Origin: Shewanella aestuarii
GTDB lineage: Bacteria > Pseudomonadota > Gammaproteobacteria > Enterobacterales > Shewanellaceae
Assembly: GCF_014647215.1 (NCBI RefSeq)
Contig: NZ_BMOT01000007.1
Coordinates: forward strand, 181,782 to 245,781
Reading direction: 5' to 3'
DNA: 64,000 bases
Shown one piece after another: positions 45,612 to 56,814 of the stretch; position 1 is the first letter of the stretch, and each line of letters opens with the position of its first letter. Below the pieces are notes generated by a model. That model saw only the letters and a program-made list of their open reading frames with translations, did no database searches and was not told where the DNA came from. Both the position numbers and the translations under genes were made by a program.

Positions 45612-47110
45612 TGTTACTAAAAGATTTACTTGCGCCCTGGTTTTATTATGCCGGGGCTGAAACGATTTGTGGTTTAACGCTTGATAGTCGCTTGACTGCA
45701 ACGGGTAAAGTGTTTGTGGCTTTGCCTGGGCATAAAGTGGATGGCCGAGAATATATTGCGGCTGCGATTGAAAAAGGCGCAACGGCTGTGCTGGCTCACA
45801 CCGACTTCCCTGAAAAACATGAAAAGGTCGATTGGGTTGGTGCAGTTCCAGTGATCCACTTTTGCCAACTGAGCAGACAGCTTTCTGCAGTAGCGGCACA
45901 ATATTACGCAGTCTCAAACAAGCTTAACGTGATTGGCGTGACTGGTACTAACGGTAAAACGTCAGTCAGCCAGATTATTGCCCAGTTGGTGACGTTATTG
46001 GGGCAAAAAGCTGCAGTCATGGGCACGCTAGGTAATGGTTTATGGGGTGAGCTGATAGACAGTGGTAACACTACCGCTGATGCCATCACCGTCATGCAAC
46101 AATTGTCAGCATTTGAACAGCAAGGCGCAACAGTCTGTGCAATGGAAGTATCAAGTCATGGTTTAGTGCAAGGCCGCATTGAAGCCGTACCTTTTAATAC
46201 TGCTGTGTTCACTAATTTAAGCCGAGACCACCTTGATTATCACGGTGATATGGCTTCCTATGCTGCGGCTAAAAAACGTTTATTTAAATTTGCCTCGTTA
46301 AAAAATGGCATTATTAATCTTGATGATACCGTTGGTGCAAATTGGCTTGATGAATTTACCACTACCCCTGCGCCAGCCAAAGCTCAGTTGTTTTCTTTTA
46401 GTGTCGCGAACACACAAGCAGACTTTTATTGCCAAAATACGCAATTTGATGATCAAGGGGTAAGCGCTACCTTGATATATCCAGCCAACAATGGCTCAGA
46501 AAAGCTAAGGGCTAATCTGGTTTCGCCATTATTAGGGGAATTTAATTTATCCAATGTGCTAGCAGCAATATCTGCCTTATCGTTACAAGGCATAGATATG
46601 GCTGAAATTCTTCGGGTTCTTCCTCAAATTAAACCCGTAGCAGGACGCATGGAGCGTTTTTCTGGTCATAATAAAGCAACCTTAGTGGTTGATTACGCAC
46701 ATACGCCAGATGCAATCGAACAAGCATTGAAAGCACTACGAGTACATTGCCATGGACAATTATGGTGTGTATTTGGTTGTGGTGGCGACCGAGATAAAGG
46801 CAAGCGCCCTCTGATGGCACAAGCCGCCGAAGCCTTTGCTGACCGTGTCATGGTCACCAGTGATAATGCTCGAAGTGAAGACCCACAAGCCATTATTGAT
46901 GATGTCTTAGCTGGACTGTCTTTGCCAGAACAAGCCCTGTCAAATATCGACCGGATCAGCGCAATCAAGCAAGTTGTAGCGCAAGCAAAACCGCACGATA
47001 TTATTTTATTGGCGGGTAAAGGTCATGAAACCTATCAAGAAGTGGCAGGAAAAAGATTGGATTACGATGAACGCGCATTGGCCAAGCAGTTAATGGAGGC
47101 CTCAGTATGA
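45608..47110 (+). CDS. murE: UDP-MurNAc-L-Ala-D-Glu--meso-DAP ligase
   Basis: 500 aa ATP-dependent Mur ligase. N-terminal UMP-binding domain (GLTLDSR), P-loop [13 protein letters not shown], Mur central motif including [15 protein letters not shown], and the meso-DAP selection motif in [15 protein letters not shown]. It adds the third residue of the cell-wall peptide stem. Starts within the last bases of ftsI (ATGATG). Confidence 0.96.
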   Translation: MMLLKDLLAPWFYYAGAETICGLTLDSRLTATGKVFVALPGHKVDGREYIAAAIEKGATAVLAHTDFPEKHEKVDWVGAVPVIHFCQLSRQLSAVAAQYYAVSNKLNVIGVTGTNGKTSVSQIIAQLVTLLGQKAAVMGTLGNGLWGELIDSGNTTADAITVMQQLSAFEQQGATVCAMEVSSHGLVQGRIEAVPFNTAVFTNLSRDHLDYHGDMASYAAAKKRLFKFASLKNGIINLDDTVGANWLDEFTTTPAPAKAQLFSFSVANTQADFYCQNTQFDDQGVSATLIYPANNGSEKLRANLVSPLLGEFNLSNVLAAISALSLQGIDMAEILRVLPQIKPVAGRMERFSGHNKATLVVDYAHTPDAIEQALKALRVHCHGQLWCVFGCGGDRDKGKRPLMAQAAEAFADRVMVTSDNARSEDPQAIIDDVLAGLSLPEQALSNIDRISAIKQVVAQAKPHDIILLAGKGHETYQEVAGKRLDYDERALAKQLMEASV

Positions 47111-48480
47111 TTTCACTTTCATTAGATCAAATCGCACAGGCTATACATGGTCAGTTGATTGGCAACAATATCACCATCAATGCAGTGAGTACTGACAGCC
47201 GTAAATTTGATAACGACAGCCTGTTTATTGCCTTAAAAGGTGAGCGGTTTGACGCCCATCAATTTGCAAATAAAGCGATTGAAAATGGCGCTAAAGCCCT
47301 TTTAGTATCAACACAATTGCCATTTAACGTACCACAGATTGTGGTTGGCGACACCCATGACGCACTAGGCCAATTAGGCCAGTTTGTGCGTCAACAAGTG
47401 GCCCCAATAGCCGTTGCTCTGACGGGTTCTAATGGCAAAACCAGTGTGAAAGAAATGGTTGCCACTATATTGTCGCAACAATTTCAGGTGCTATTTACCG
47501 CGGGCAATTTTAATAATGATATTGGTGTGCCACTGACATTATTACGTTTGTCTTCGGGCGACCAATACGGTGTGTTTGAGCTTGGTGCAAACCATAAAGG
47601 TGAGATTGATTACACTAGCGCGCTTGTGCAGCCTCAAGTGGCATTAGTAAATAACATTGGCAGTGCACACCTTGAAGGCTTTGGTTCTGTTGAAGGTATT
47701 GCTGAGGCAAAATCAGAGATCTTCAATCATCTTAAACAAGATGGTGTGGCGGTGATTAATGCCGATGATGCCTTTGCTGAGTTTATGTCGACAAAAGCCG
47801 CTGGATTTAAACAGCTACATTTTTCGCGCGTTCAGGGTGTAAAAGCGGATATCCGTGCAACCGATTTAAAAGCCGATACTCATGGATGTTATGAATTTAA
47901 TCTTGAATATTTAACTCAATCAATTGTGGTGCATTTGCCCTTGGCGGGTATCCACCAAGTCAGCAATGCATTAGCCGCAGCTTGCATGTGTATTGCATTA
48001 GGGCTCGATTTAACAAAAGTAGCCAGCGGGTTAAGCCTGTTACAACCAGTAAAAGGCAGAATGATGCCTAAAGTACTCGGGCGCTTCTTAATCGTTGATG
48101 ACAGTTACAATGCCAACCCTAGTTCAGTACAGGCTGCGATATCCTGGTTGCAACAACGTGATAATTATCGGTGTTTAGTGCTGGGAGATTTGGGCGAATT
48201 AGGTGACAATGCTGCCCCTTTGCATGAACAGCTCGGGCAACAAGCAAAATTGGCTAATATTGATGCACTTTATTGTTGTGGCAGCTTATCTGCCAATACC
48301 AGTAAAGCATTTGGTAGCCCACATTTTCAAGATGTCACAGCGCTGGCTCAGGCATTAATAGCACAATTAAATCAGTTGCCAGGCGAGGCGACCATATTAG
48401 TTAAAGGTTCTCGAAGCGCGGCAATGGAACGCGTGGTCGATTTGTTAGTAGATGCCTTCGGGTGTGGGGAGTTAGTGTAG
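47107..48480 (+). CDS. murF: UDP-MurNAc-tripeptide--D-Ala-D-Ala ligase
   Basis: 457 aa Mur ligase adding D-Ala-D-Ala. N-terminal UDP-binding region ([19 protein letters not shown]), P-loop [12 protein letters not shown], central motif [22 protein letters not shown]-terminal [16 protein letters not shown]. It overlaps murE by 4 bases (ATGA) and abuts mraY without a gap. Confidence 0.96.
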   Translation: MISLSLDQIAQAIHGQLIGNNITINAVSTDSRKFDNDSLFIALKGERFDAHQFANKAIENGAKALLVSTQLPFNVPQIVVGDTHDALGQLGQFVRQQVAPIAVALTGSNGKTSVKEMVATILSQQFQVLFTAGNFNNDIGVPLTLLRLSSGDQYGVFELGANHKGEIDYTSALVQPQVALVNNIGSAHLEGFGSVEGIAEAKSEIFNHLKQDGVAVINADDAFAEFMSTKAAGFKQLHFSRVQGVKADIRATDLKADTHGCYEFNLEYLTQSIVVHLPLAGIHQVSNALAAACMCIALGLDLTKVASGLSLLQPVKGRMMPKVLGRFLIVDDSYNANPSSVQAAISWLQQRDNYRCLVLGDLGELGDNAAPLHEQLGQQAKLANIDALYCCGSLSANTSKAFGSPHFQDVTALAQALIAQLNQLPGEATILVKGSRSAAMERVVDLLVDAFGCGELV

Positions 48481-49563
48481 ATGCTGGTTTATCTGGCCGA
48501 ATATTTAACCCAATTTTACAGTGGGTTTAACGTATTTTCATATGTGACATTTAGAGCTATTTTGGGCCTACTGACTGCATTAGTGTTTAGTCTCTGGTGG
48601 GGGCCTAAGCTCATAGAACGTTTGCAGTTATTGCAAATTGGTCAAGTCGTTCGCAATGATGGACCTGAGTCGCACTTTAGTAAGCGCGGAACGCCAACAA
48701 TGGGTGGACTGCTTATTCTTGCTGGCATTTTTATCAGTGTTTTATTGTGGGGCGATTTATCTAGCCGCTACGTGTTAGTTATGTTGTTTGTATTAGGCGC
48801 TTTTGGTGCGATTGGATTTTTAGATGATTACTTAAAAGTCGTTAAGAAAAACTCTAAAGGACTGATTGCTCGCTGGAAATATGCCAGTCAGTCGATTGCA
48901 GCCTTAGTGGTGGCATTTTATTTATATGCCTCATCGGCGATTCCTGGTGAAACCCAACTTGTGGTGCCATTTTTTAAAGATGTGATGCCACAACTGGGTA
49001 TCGTGTTTATCTTTTTAGCGTATTTCACCATAGTCGGTGCAAGTAACGCGGTAAACTTAACCGATGGTTTGGATGGTTTAGCCATTATGCCTACGGTAAT
49101 GGTTGCCGGTGCATTTGCATTGATCGCCTATCTTTCAGGGCACGCACAATTTGCTAATTATTTACACATACCACACCTACCAGAAGCGGGTGAATTAGTG
49201 ATTGTATGCACCGCTATTGTTGGTGCTGGACTCGGTTTTTTGTGGTTTAACACTTACCCTGCACAGGTCTTTATGGGCGATGTCGGTTCGCTAGCACTTG
49301 GTGCAGCGCTCGGCACTATCGCAGTATTAGTGCGCCAAGAAATCCTCTTGATCATCATGGGCGGTGTATTTGTAATGGAGACGGTTTCAGTCATCTTACA
49401 AGTGGGATCATACAAGTTGAGAGGGCAGCGTATTTTCCGGATGGCACCCATCCATCATCACTATGAATTAAAAGGTTGGCCAGAGCCGCGCGTGATTGTG
49501 CGTTTTTGGATTATCTCGTTATTCCTTGTGTTATTGGGTCTCGCGACCTTGAAGTTAAGGTAA
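48481..49563 (+). CDS. mraY: Phospho-MurNAc-pentapeptide translocase
   Basis: 360 aa, ten TM segments. It makes lipid I on undecaprenyl phosphate. Signatures: [27 protein letters not shown] (catalytic aspartates), [13 protein letters not shown], and [13 protein letters not shown]. Starts directly after the murF stop. Confidence 0.97.
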   Translation: MLVYLAEYLTQFYSGFNVFSYVTFRAILGLLTALVFSLWWGPKLIERLQLLQIGQVVRNDGPESHFSKRGTPTMGGLLILAGIFISVLLWGDLSSRYVLVMLFVLGAFGAIGFLDDYLKVVKKNSKGLIARWKYASQSIAALVVAFYLYASSAIPGETQLVVPFFKDVMPQLGIVFIFLAYFTIVGASNAVNLTDGLDGLAIMPTVMVAGAFALIAYLSGHAQFANYLHIPHLPEAGELVIVCTAIVGAGLGFLWFNTYPAQVFMGDVGSLALGAALGTIAVLVRQEILLIIMGGVFVMETVSVILQVGSYKLRGQRIFRMAPIHHHYELKGWPEPRVIVRFWIISLFLVLLGLATLKLR

Positions 49564-49569
49564 ATTATT

Positions 49570-50889
49570 ATGCAATCCAATTACACGCACATAGTGTTAG
49601 GATTGGGAGCCACTGGGCTCTCAGTAGTGCGTTATTTAGTTGCACAAGGCATCAAACCTTTAGTAATGGATAGTCGTCGTAATCCTCCGGGTGAAGATGT
49701 GCTAGCAAAAGAGTTTTCAGACATTGAACTGATCACTGGTGGTTTTGATTGCCGCTATTTAGTGCAAGCCAAACAAATTATTATCAGCCCAGGCATTGCG
49801 GTTGATACCCCAGAAGTGAAAGCCGCCAGTGACATGGGTATTGAAGTTATTGGTGATGTCGAGCTTTTTGCTCGAGAGATTGCAGATAGAAAACCGTGCG
49901 TTATAGGCATTACCGGTTCCAATGGTAAATCAACCGTTACTACGTTAGTTCACGACATGCTTAAAGCGGCGGGCTTAAAAGTGGTTATGGGCGGCAATAT
50001 TGGGATTCCTGCTTTAGATTTATTGCCATTAGATGCTGATTATTACGTGCTCGAGCTGTCAAGTTTTCAACTTGAAACGACCTTCTCACTGAATTGCATT
50101 GCGGCAACCTGTTTGAATATCAGTGAAGACCATATGGATCGTTACTGCAGCATCAACACCTATCGTGAAGCAAAATTAAACTTATATCCACAAAGTAAAT
50201 TTGTCATGTATAACCGCGATGACGAATTAACTTTTCCGCTTGAACCTATGAACCAAAACACCTTTGGTTTAGGTGTTCCAGAAGGAGATGAATGGGGCTT
50301 AAGCGACGGTAAAATTTTCCACGGCGACAGTGAAATCATTAACTTAAATGATGTCACTCTTATTGGCTCCCATAACCATGCCAATTTACTTGCGGCTATG
50401 GCGTTAGTGGATGCTTGTGGTGTCGATAAAGCATTTGCCATTGAAGTAGCAAGCAGTTTTAAGGGGCTAAGTCATCGTTGTGAATTGGTCGCGATAGTGG
50501 ATGGCGTGACTTACATTAATGATTCAAAAGCCACTAATGTCGGTGCCACAGTTGCTGCATTACATGGCTTAAACACCCATTTAGGAGAGGTGTTTTTGAT
50601 TGCGGGTGGCGATGGTAAAGGTGCTGATTTTACACCGCTTACACCAGCATTAGAGCATGTCGCAAAAGTCATCACCTTAGGTAAAGATGGTAATAAAATT
50701 GCGAAGTTGAAAGACGATAGTATTAGCGTTAGCACTATGAAAGAAGCCGTTGAACAGGCTGCAAAACTGGCTTTTTCTGGTGACATTGTATTGCTGTCTC
50801 CAGCCTGTGCCAGTTTAGATATGTACAAAAACTTCATGGCCCGTGGCGATGATTTTAAATTTTGCGTGGAGCAGTTAGATGGCCAGTAA
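49570..50889 (+). CDS. murD: UDP-MurNAc-L-Ala--D-Glu ligase
   Basis: 439 aa Mur ligase adding D-glutamate. N-terminal Rossmann-like VLGLGATGLSVVRYL, P-loop GITGSNGKSTVTT, central EDHMDRY, C-terminal LLSPACASLDMYKNF. It overlaps the next gene by 11 bases. Confidence 0.96.
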   Translation: MQSNYTHIVLGLGATGLSVVRYLVAQGIKPLVMDSRRNPPGEDVLAKEFSDIELITGGFDCRYLVQAKQIIISPGIAVDTPEVKAASDMGIEVIGDVELFAREIADRKPCVIGITGSNGKSTVTTLVHDMLKAAGLKVVMGGNIGIPALDLLPLDADYYVLELSSFQLETTFSLNCIAATCLNISEDHMDRYCSINTYREAKLNLYPQSKFVMYNRDDELTFPLEPMNQNTFGLGVPEGDEWGLSDGKIFHGDSEIINLNDVTLIGSHNHANLLAAMALVDACGVDKAFAIEVASSFKGLSHRCELVAIVDGVTYINDSKATNVGATVAALHGLNTHLGEVFLIAGGDGKGADFTPLTPALEHVAKVITLGKDGNKIAKLKDDSISVSTMKEAVEQAAKLAFSGDIVLLSPACASLDMYKNFMARGDDFKFCVEQLDGQ

Positions 50890-52093
50890 TGAGCAATTAA
50901 GCTTATTCAAACAAGGCCTGAGTGGGCTTTGGCCATCATTATTAGCTGATAATAACACCCCTGGCATGCCGTTATACGACAGGGCTTTTTTAGTCGCCAT
51001 TATTGGCTTGATGTGTTTTGGCTTTGTAATGGTCATGTCAGCCTCTATGCCTGAAGCGGAGAAGCTTACCGGTAATCCATTTCATTTTATTGGCCGTCAT
51101 GTTTTTTACTTAATCGGCTGTGTGGTGATTGCCTTTGCAGTACTCAAAGCGGATGTCAGTTATTGGGAAAAAAACAGCGGCATGTTGATGATAGGTGTGC
51201 TGGTTTTGTTGTTTGCTGTGCTGGTTATTGGCACTTCGGTAAACGGCGCAAGGCGTTGGTTATCCATCGGGCCTATTCGTATACAAGTTGCTGAAATAGC
51301 GAAGTTCGTTTTTATTGTGTACATGGCGGGATATTTGGTTCGGCGCCATGGTGAATTACGTGACAACCGTAAAGGTTTTTACAAGCCGATTGGTGTTTAT
51401 GGCCTGTTCGCAGTATTGATATTATTACAGCCAGATTTAGGTACAGTGGTGGTGTTGTTCGTTTGTACTGTGAGTCTGTTATTTTTAGCCGGTGCGAGAA
51501 TCATCGACTTTATGGTGCTGATTTTATTAGGGGTGGCCACGTTCGTATTGTTGGTTCTGTTTGAACCTTATCGTATGCGCCGAGTCACCTCGTTTATGGA
51601 TCCATGGGACGACCCATTTGGTAGTGGCTACCAGTTAACTCAGTCTCTTATGGCCTATGGTCGCGGTGATTGGCTAGGACAAGGTTTAGGCAACAGTATT
51701 CAAAAGTTGGCATATTTACCAGAAGCACATACTGACTTTATTTTTGCGGTGATTGGTGAGGAACTCGGGTTTATAGGCATTATTTGTGTGTTACTGACGC
51801 TATTTTTTATTGCGCTACGTGCGATTAGATTAGGTAACTTATGTTTGCAAATGCAACGCCCTTTTGAAAGTTATGTGGCTTATGGCGTGGGTATTTGGAT
51901 TTGCTTTCAGACCGTTGTAAACGTAGGCGCCAGTATCGGTATGCTGCCAACCAAAGGGCTGACACTGCCTTTTATCAGTTATGGTGGCAGTAGTTTATGG
52001 GTGATGACGGCAGCAGTCATGCTGTTAGTCCGAATTGATCATGAAAGGCGAGTCAGTTTGATTCAAGCAGTGCAAGGGAGGACTAAGTCATGA
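50879..52093 (+). CDS. ftsW: Septal peptidoglycan glycosyltransferase FtsW (SEDS)
   Basis: 404 aa, ~10 TM helices, SEDS family. It polymerises septal glycan with FtsI as partner. Motifs: NGARRWLSIG, QPDLGTVVVLF, LPEAHTDFIFAVIGEELG, and the C-terminal GLTLPFISYGGSSL. It overlaps murD and murG at its ends. Confidence 0.96.
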   Translation: MASNEQLSLFKQGLSGLWPSLLADNNTPGMPLYDRAFLVAIIGLMCFGFVMVMSASMPEAEKLTGNPFHFIGRHVFYLIGCVVIAFAVLKADVSYWEKNSGMLMIGVLVLLFAVLVIGTSVNGARRWLSIGPIRIQVAEIAKFVFIVYMAGYLVRRHGELRDNRKGFYKPIGVYGLFAVLILLQPDLGTVVVLFVCTVSLLFLAGARIIDFMVLILLGVATFVLLVLFEPYRMRRVTSFMDPWDDPFGSGYQLTQSLMAYGRGDWLGQGLGNSIQKLAYLPEAHTDFIFAVIGEELGFIGIICVLLTLFFIALRAIRLGNLCLQMQRPFESYVAYGVGIWICFQTVVNVGASIGMLPTKGLTLPFISYGGSSLWVMTAAVMLLVRIDHERRVSLIQAVQGRTKS

Positions 52094-53205
52094 CAAATAC
52101 AAGTGCAGTGGCTTATAGCCGTTCTCCAAAATTATTAGTGATGGCCGGCGGTACCGGTGGTCATGTTTTTCCGGCACTTGCCGTGGCAAAGTGTTTGGCA
52201 GATAAAGGCTGGCAAGTTCGTTGGTTAGGAACTGCAGACCGAATGGAAGCACGATTAGTACCACAGTATGGTTTTGATATTGAGTTTATTGATATCAAAG
52301 GTGTCCGTGGCAATGGTCTATTACGTAAGCTTTCAGCTCCGTTTAAAGTCATACGCTCTATTATTCAGGCCAAAGCAGTTATTGATGATTTTAAACCGGA
52401 TGTTGTATTGGGAATGGGCGGATTTGCCAGTGGCCCCGGTGGCGTTGCGGCTAAATTATCTGGCGTGCCAGTGGTGCTGCACGAGCAAAATGCGATACCA
52501 GGATTAACCAACAAATTATTGTCAAAAATTGCGACTAAAGTGCTGTGTGCGTTTGCCAATACTTTTGCCAGCACAGTAAAAAATGTGGAAGTTGTTGGTA
52601 ATCCTATTCGGCAAGAATTGGTGTCATTAGGGGGCGTGGCGAAAACCGTGAACGAGGACGCCTTAAAAGTGCTTGTTGTTGGCGGTAGCCTTGGGGCGAA
52701 AGTGCTGAATGAAACCTTACCCGTTGCCGTTGCTAAGTTATCTAATCAGTATTCGGTAACTGTGTGGCATCAGGTGGGCAAAAATAATCTCGATTCAGTT
52801 AAGGCGGCATATCAGCACCTTAATCAGCTTGATAAAGTCAATGTTGCTGAGTTTATTGATGATATGGAAGCGGCATATCGTTGGGCAGATGTGGTGGTTT
52901 GTCGTTCAGGAGCATTAACGGTATCAGAACTTGCCGCGGTAGGTTTACCGAGTATTTTAGTTCCATATCCCCATGCGGTTGATGATCATCAAACTAAAAA
53001 TGCATCAGTACTTGTGGACGCAGCGGCAGGGTTTTTAATGCCGCAAACAGAATTAACGGCACAATTGCTTGCAGACAAACTGCAGTTATTTGCCAGTGAC
53101 AGACAGATTTTACTCCAAATGGGGTTAAAAGCACGCGGCGTAGCAGTGTTAGATGCCACTCAACGAGTAGCAGATATATGCGCCACGGTAGCGAACAAGG
53201 GTTAA
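52090..53205 (+). CDS. murG: Lipid II synthase (UDP-GlcNAc transferase)
   Basis: 371 aa GT-B glycosyltransferase that adds GlcNAc to lipid I at the inner membrane. The N-terminal glycine-rich loop [37 protein letters not shown], and the C-terminal sugar-nucleotide motif [17 protein letters not shown] are all present. It overlaps ftsW by 4 bases. Confidence 0.96.
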   Translation: MTNTSAVAYSRSPKLLVMAGGTGGHVFPALAVAKCLADKGWQVRWLGTADRMEARLVPQYGFDIEFIDIKGVRGNGLLRKLSAPFKVIRSIIQAKAVIDDFKPDVVLGMGGFASGPGGVAAKLSGVPVVLHEQNAIPGLTNKLLSKIATKVLCAFANTFASTVKNVEVVGNPIRQELVSLGGVAKTVNEDALKVLVVGGSLGAKVLNETLPVAVAKLSNQYSVTVWHQVGKNNLDSVKAAYQHLNQLDKVNVAEFIDDMEAAYRWADVVVCRSGALTVSELAAVGLPSILVPYPHAVDDHQTKNASVLVDAAAGFLMPQTELTAQLLADKLQLFASDRQILLQMGLKARGVAVLDATQRVADICATVANKG

Positions 53206-53206
53206 C

Positions 53207-54673
53207 ATGACAAAGACAGAAAAGTACGCACAACTTCGCACTATGATCCCTGAAATGAGACGGATCAAGCGCATTCATTTTGTTGGCATCGGTGGTGCTG
53301 GCATGGGCGGTATTGCGGAAGTGCTAGTCAATGAAGGTTACCAAATTAGTGGCTCTGATATTGCGGTTAATAGCGTGACTGAGCGATTAGCACGATTAGG
53401 TGCAAAGATTATTATTGGCCATCATGCAGACAATGTTGTTGGCGTTGATGTGGTTGTGGTATCGACTGCAATTAACAAGCAAAATCCAGAAATTATCGCT
53501 GCGCAGGAAAACCGTACTCCAATTGTGCGCCGTGCAGAAATGTTAGCTGAGTTAATGCGTTACCGTCACGGGGTCGCGATTGCAGGCACCCATGGCAAAA
53601 CAACCACAACCAGTCTTATCGCCAGTGTTTATGGGGAAGCGGAGCGCGATCCTACCTTCGTGATTGGCGGTTTACTCAATAGTGCCGGAACCAATGCGCG
53701 TTTAGGGACCAGTCGCTACTTGATTGCCGAAGCTGATGAAAGCGATGCCAGTTTTTTACACTTGCAGCCTATGGTCAGTGTGGTGACCAATATTGAAGCA
53801 GATCATATGGACACCTATGGCGGTGATTTTGAAGTGCTTAAAACGACCTTTGTCGACTTTTTGCATAACCTGCCATTTTATGGTGTAGCCGTGATGTGCG
53901 TTGACGATCCGGTAATTGAAGAGCTATTGCCGCGTGTTGGTCGTCAAGTAGTGACCTATGGCTTTAGTGAACATGCCGATGTGCGTGCCAGCGATTTTGT
54001 GCAACAAGGGCATCAATCACGGTTTACCGCACATAGAAAAGATAAGCCCGATTTAGATATCGTATTGAATTTACCAGGGCAGCATAACGTACTTAACTCA
54101 CTCGCGGCCATTGCGGTAGCAAGTGAAGATGACATAGACGATGCGTCAATCGTTAAAGCACTTGCTGAGTTTGAAGGTATTGGTCGTCGTTTTCAGCATT
54201 TAGGTGAATTTGAAACGCCAAATGGCAAAGTCATGTTAGTAGATGATTATGGTCACCATCCCAGTGAAGTGCTTGCCACTATTAAAGCCGCACGCGCAGG
54301 ATGGCCGGATAAGCGTTTGGTGATGGCCTATCAACCGCACCGTTATAGCCGCACACGTGATTTATACGAAGATTTTGTCGATGTGTTGTCACAGGTTGAC
54401 TGTTTATTATTGCTTGACGTGTATGCCGCTGGAGAAAATCCGATTCCAGGCGCCGATGGCCGAGCCCTATGTCGCTCCATTCGAGTACGAGGTCAAGTGG
54501 ATCCTATTTTTGTTTCGGGACCCGAACAGTTAGCGGGTGTACTTCCTGATGTACTTCAGGATGGAGACTTATTACTTACTCAAGGTGCTGGTAATATTGG
54601 CGCATTATCGCGAGATTTATCCGCGACAGACTTGGGTTTTAATGCGCCACAAAATAAAGATAAAACAGACTAG
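53207..54673 (+). CDS. murC: UDP-MurNAc--L-Ala ligase
   Basis: 488 aa, first Mur ligase of the peptide stem. N-terminal [15 protein letters not shown]-loop [27 protein letters not shown]-terminal [16 protein letters not shown]. One base after murG. A 111-base gap follows before ftsQ, with no ddlB. Confidence 0.96.
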   Translation: MTKTEKYAQLRTMIPEMRRIKRIHFVGIGGAGMGGIAEVLVNEGYQISGSDIAVNSVTERLARLGAKIIIGHHADNVVGVDVVVVSTAINKQNPEIIAAQENRTPIVRRAEMLAELMRYRHGVAIAGTHGKTTTTSLIASVYGEAERDPTFVIGGLLNSAGTNARLGTSRYLIAEADESDASFLHLQPMVSVVTNIEADHMDTYGGDFEVLKTTFVDFLHNLPFYGVAVMCVDDPVIEELLPRVGRQVVTYGFSEHADVRASDFVQQGHQSRFTAHRKDKPDLDIVLNLPGQHNVLNSLAAIAVASEDDIDDASIVKALAEFEGIGRRFQHLGEFETPNGKVMLVDDYGHHPSEVLATIKAARAGWPDKRLVMAYQPHRYSRTRDLYEDFVDVLSQVDCLLLLDVYAAGENPIPGADGRALCRSIRVRGQVDPIFVSGPEQLAGVLPDVLQDGDLLLTQGAGNIGALSRDLSATDLGFNAPQNKDKTD

Positions 54674-54729
54674 TTTTTGTACAGCTATGCAGTTGAAAAA
54701 TCGTGCTTTTATACAGGCATCAAGCGCTA

Positions 54730-54735
54730 TATAAT
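54730..54735 (+). promoter_or_regulatory. Candidate internal promoter for ftsQAZ
   Basis: A perfect TATAAT in the murC-ftsQ gap, ~50 bases before the ftsQ GTG. The upstream -35 is weak (TTTTAT at 54707, 17-bp spacing). It could supply extra ftsQ-ftsA-ftsZ transcripts. Confidence 0.5.
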
Positions 54736-54784
54736 GACCGGTTTGTTGCAGGGCAGAAATGGTAATCTTCGGGAGTAATTATCG

Positions 54785-55555
54785 GTGTCGTGGAGTAATA
54801 AAGGACGCCAGTTAAAACAAAAGCTAAAACAAGTCGATTGGTATTTGTATTTTGGTTTGCTGTTTTTACTCAGCGTGTTAGCAACAATTACATGGGGTGG
54901 GCTAAAGCTTCATGGTTTGTTAAATGATGCTGATGCGCTACCGATAGACGCCGTTGCCGTGAAAGGCGAGCGTAAGTTTACCTCTGATCAAGAGATCCAG
55001 ATGGCGTTGCAATCGTTAATGCAAAGTAGTTTTTTTAATGCGGATGTTGTAGATGTGCAGCGTGCGCTAGAAGAATTGCCTTGGGTTTATCATGCGTCGG
55101 TAAGACGAGAATGGCCGGCTAAGTTCAAGGTGACAATACAAGAACAACAAGCCGTGGCTCACTGGAACGGTCAAGCTTGGCTTAATGTTAATGGTGAAGT
55201 CTTTGATGCCATAGGTTATCCAGAGTTAACCGACTTACCCATGTTATCTGGACCTGATGATATGGCACAAGAAGTGTTAGTCAGTTATGGGCAACTGGAT
55301 GAATTACTGAAAATTAACGGATTTAAATTAGCCAGTTTACGTTTAAGTCCACGTCATGCGTGGCAAGCCGAATTAGCTAACGGCATAAAAATAGAGCTAG
55401 GGCGTGAAGATAAAATGACTCGAATACAGCGTTTTATCAATGTATACCCGACACTGCAACAAAGCGAGAGACCTGTCGCGAAAGTCGATTTACGTTACGA
55501 TACGGGTTTTGCAGTAGGCTGGGATGATACCAATAAGAGAACTGAGAACAAATGA
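54785..55555 (+). CDS. ftsQ: Cell-division protein FtsQ
   Basis: 256 aa. Short basic cytosolic tail, one TM (YFGLLFLLSVLATITWGGLK), POTRA domain (VAVKGERKFTSDQEIQMALQ) and beta domain. It links early and late divisome proteins. Start GTG at 54785 with GGGAG 8 bases upstream. Its stop overlaps ftsA (ATGA). Confidence 0.95.
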   Translation: MSWSNKGRQLKQKLKQVDWYLYFGLLFLLSVLATITWGGLKLHGLLNDADALPIDAVAVKGERKFTSDQEIQMALQSLMQSSFFNADVVDVQRALEELPWVYHASVRREWPAKFKVTIQEQQAVAHWNGQAWLNVNGEVFDAIGYPELTDLPMLSGPDDMAQEVLVSYGQLDELLKINGFKLASLRLSPRHAWQAELANGIKIELGREDKMTRIQRFINVYPTLQQSERPVAKVDLRYDTGFAVGWDDTNKRTENK

Positions 55556-56787
55556 CCAAGAATCAGGAAAGAAACCTTATCGTAGGGTTAGATATCGGAA
55601 CATCTAAGGTCGCCGTCATTATTGGTGAAGTACTACCTGACGGTGAAATTAGTGTTATTGGTTTAGGTAATCATCCTTCTCGTGGCATGGATAAGGGCGG
55701 GGTGAATGACCTCGACTCTATCGTGCGCAGTGTTCAAAGAGCCCTTGATCAAGCTGAGTTAATGGCTGACTGTCAGGTTTCGTCGGTTTATTTGAGTATT
55801 TCGGGTAAACACATCGCCTGCCAAAATGAAAATGGCATGGTATCGATTAACGACGAAGAAGTAACACAGGAAGATGTGGACAATGTTATCCATACCGCTC
55901 GCTCAGTAAAAATACCGACAGAGCGCCGGATATTGCATGTATTACCACAGGAATATTCTATTGATGTTCAAGATGGCATCAAAAGCCCAATTGGCATGTC
56001 AGGCATGCGTATGGAAGCTAAAGCCCATATCGTGACATGTGCAAATGATATGGCGAAAAACATCACCAAAAGTGTTGAGCGCTGCGGTTTAAAAGTGGAT
56101 GACTTGGTTTTCTCTGGCATCGCATCAGCAGACTCAGTATTGACCAATGATGAGAAAGATTTAGGTGTGTGCATTGTCGACATCGGTGGCGGAACAACGG
56201 ATATTGCAGTTTATACCAATGGTGCCTTACGCCACTGCGCAGTTGTGCCAGTCGCAGGTAACCAAGTGACTAGCGATATTGCCAAAATATTCCGTACACC
56301 ACTCACCCATGCCGAACAAATTAAAGTGCAGTTTGCCAGTGCCAGAAGCTCAATGGTAAGCCGTGAAGACAGTATTGAAGTGCCATCTGTGGGTGGAAGA
56401 CCATCGCGCAGCATGTCACGCCATACCTTGGCGGAAGTTGTAGAGCCAAGGTATCAAGAATTATTCGAGTTAGTGCTTAAACAATTACAAGACAGCGGTT
56501 TAGAAGATCAAATAGCTGCAGGTATTGTACTAACCGGTGGAACATCTTCCATTACAGGTGCAGTTGACATTGCCGAAGCCACTTTCGGTATGCCTGTGCG
56601 AGTTGCCTCGCCACTGCCAGTAAAAGGATTATATGAATACGTGGACCAACCAATTTACTCAACAGGGATAGGGTTGCTTCACTATGGGGCTAGAAGGGTA
56701 ATCGAACGCCAGTTTGAACGTCCTGATCGCCAAGGGGTAACTAGCTTTTTGAATCGGGTGAAAAGCTGGTTTAAGGGTGAATTTTAA
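55552..56787 (+). CDS. ftsA: Cell-division protein FtsA
   Basis: 411 aa, actin-like ATPase that tethers FtsZ to the membrane. VGLDIGTSKVAVIIGE (phosphate 1), IVDIGGGTTDIAVYT (phosphate 2), VLTGGTSSITG (adenosine). The C-terminal amphipathic helix (TSFLNRVKSWFKGEF) is the membrane anchor. Confidence 0.97.
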   Translation: MTKNQERNLIVGLDIGTSKVAVIIGEVLPDGEISVIGLGNHPSRGMDKGGVNDLDSIVRSVQRALDQAELMADCQVSSVYLSISGKHIACQNENGMVSINDEEVTQEDVDNVIHTARSVKIPTERRILHVLPQEYSIDVQDGIKSPIGMSGMRMEAKAHIVTCANDMAKNITKSVERCGLKVDDLVFSGIASADSVLTNDEKDLGVCIVDIGGGTTDIAVYTNGALRHCAVVPVAGNQVTSDIAKIFRTPLTHAEQIKVQFASARSSMVSREDSIEVPSVGGRPSRSMSRHTLAEVVEPRYQELFELVLKQLQDSGLEDQIAAGIVLTGGTSSITGAVDIAEATFGMPVRVASPLPVKGLYEYVDQPIYSTGIGLLHYGARRVIERQFERPDRQGVTSFLNRVKSWFKGEF

Positions 56788-56814
56788 ATAACGCAGACTA
56801 ACGGAGATCAGACA

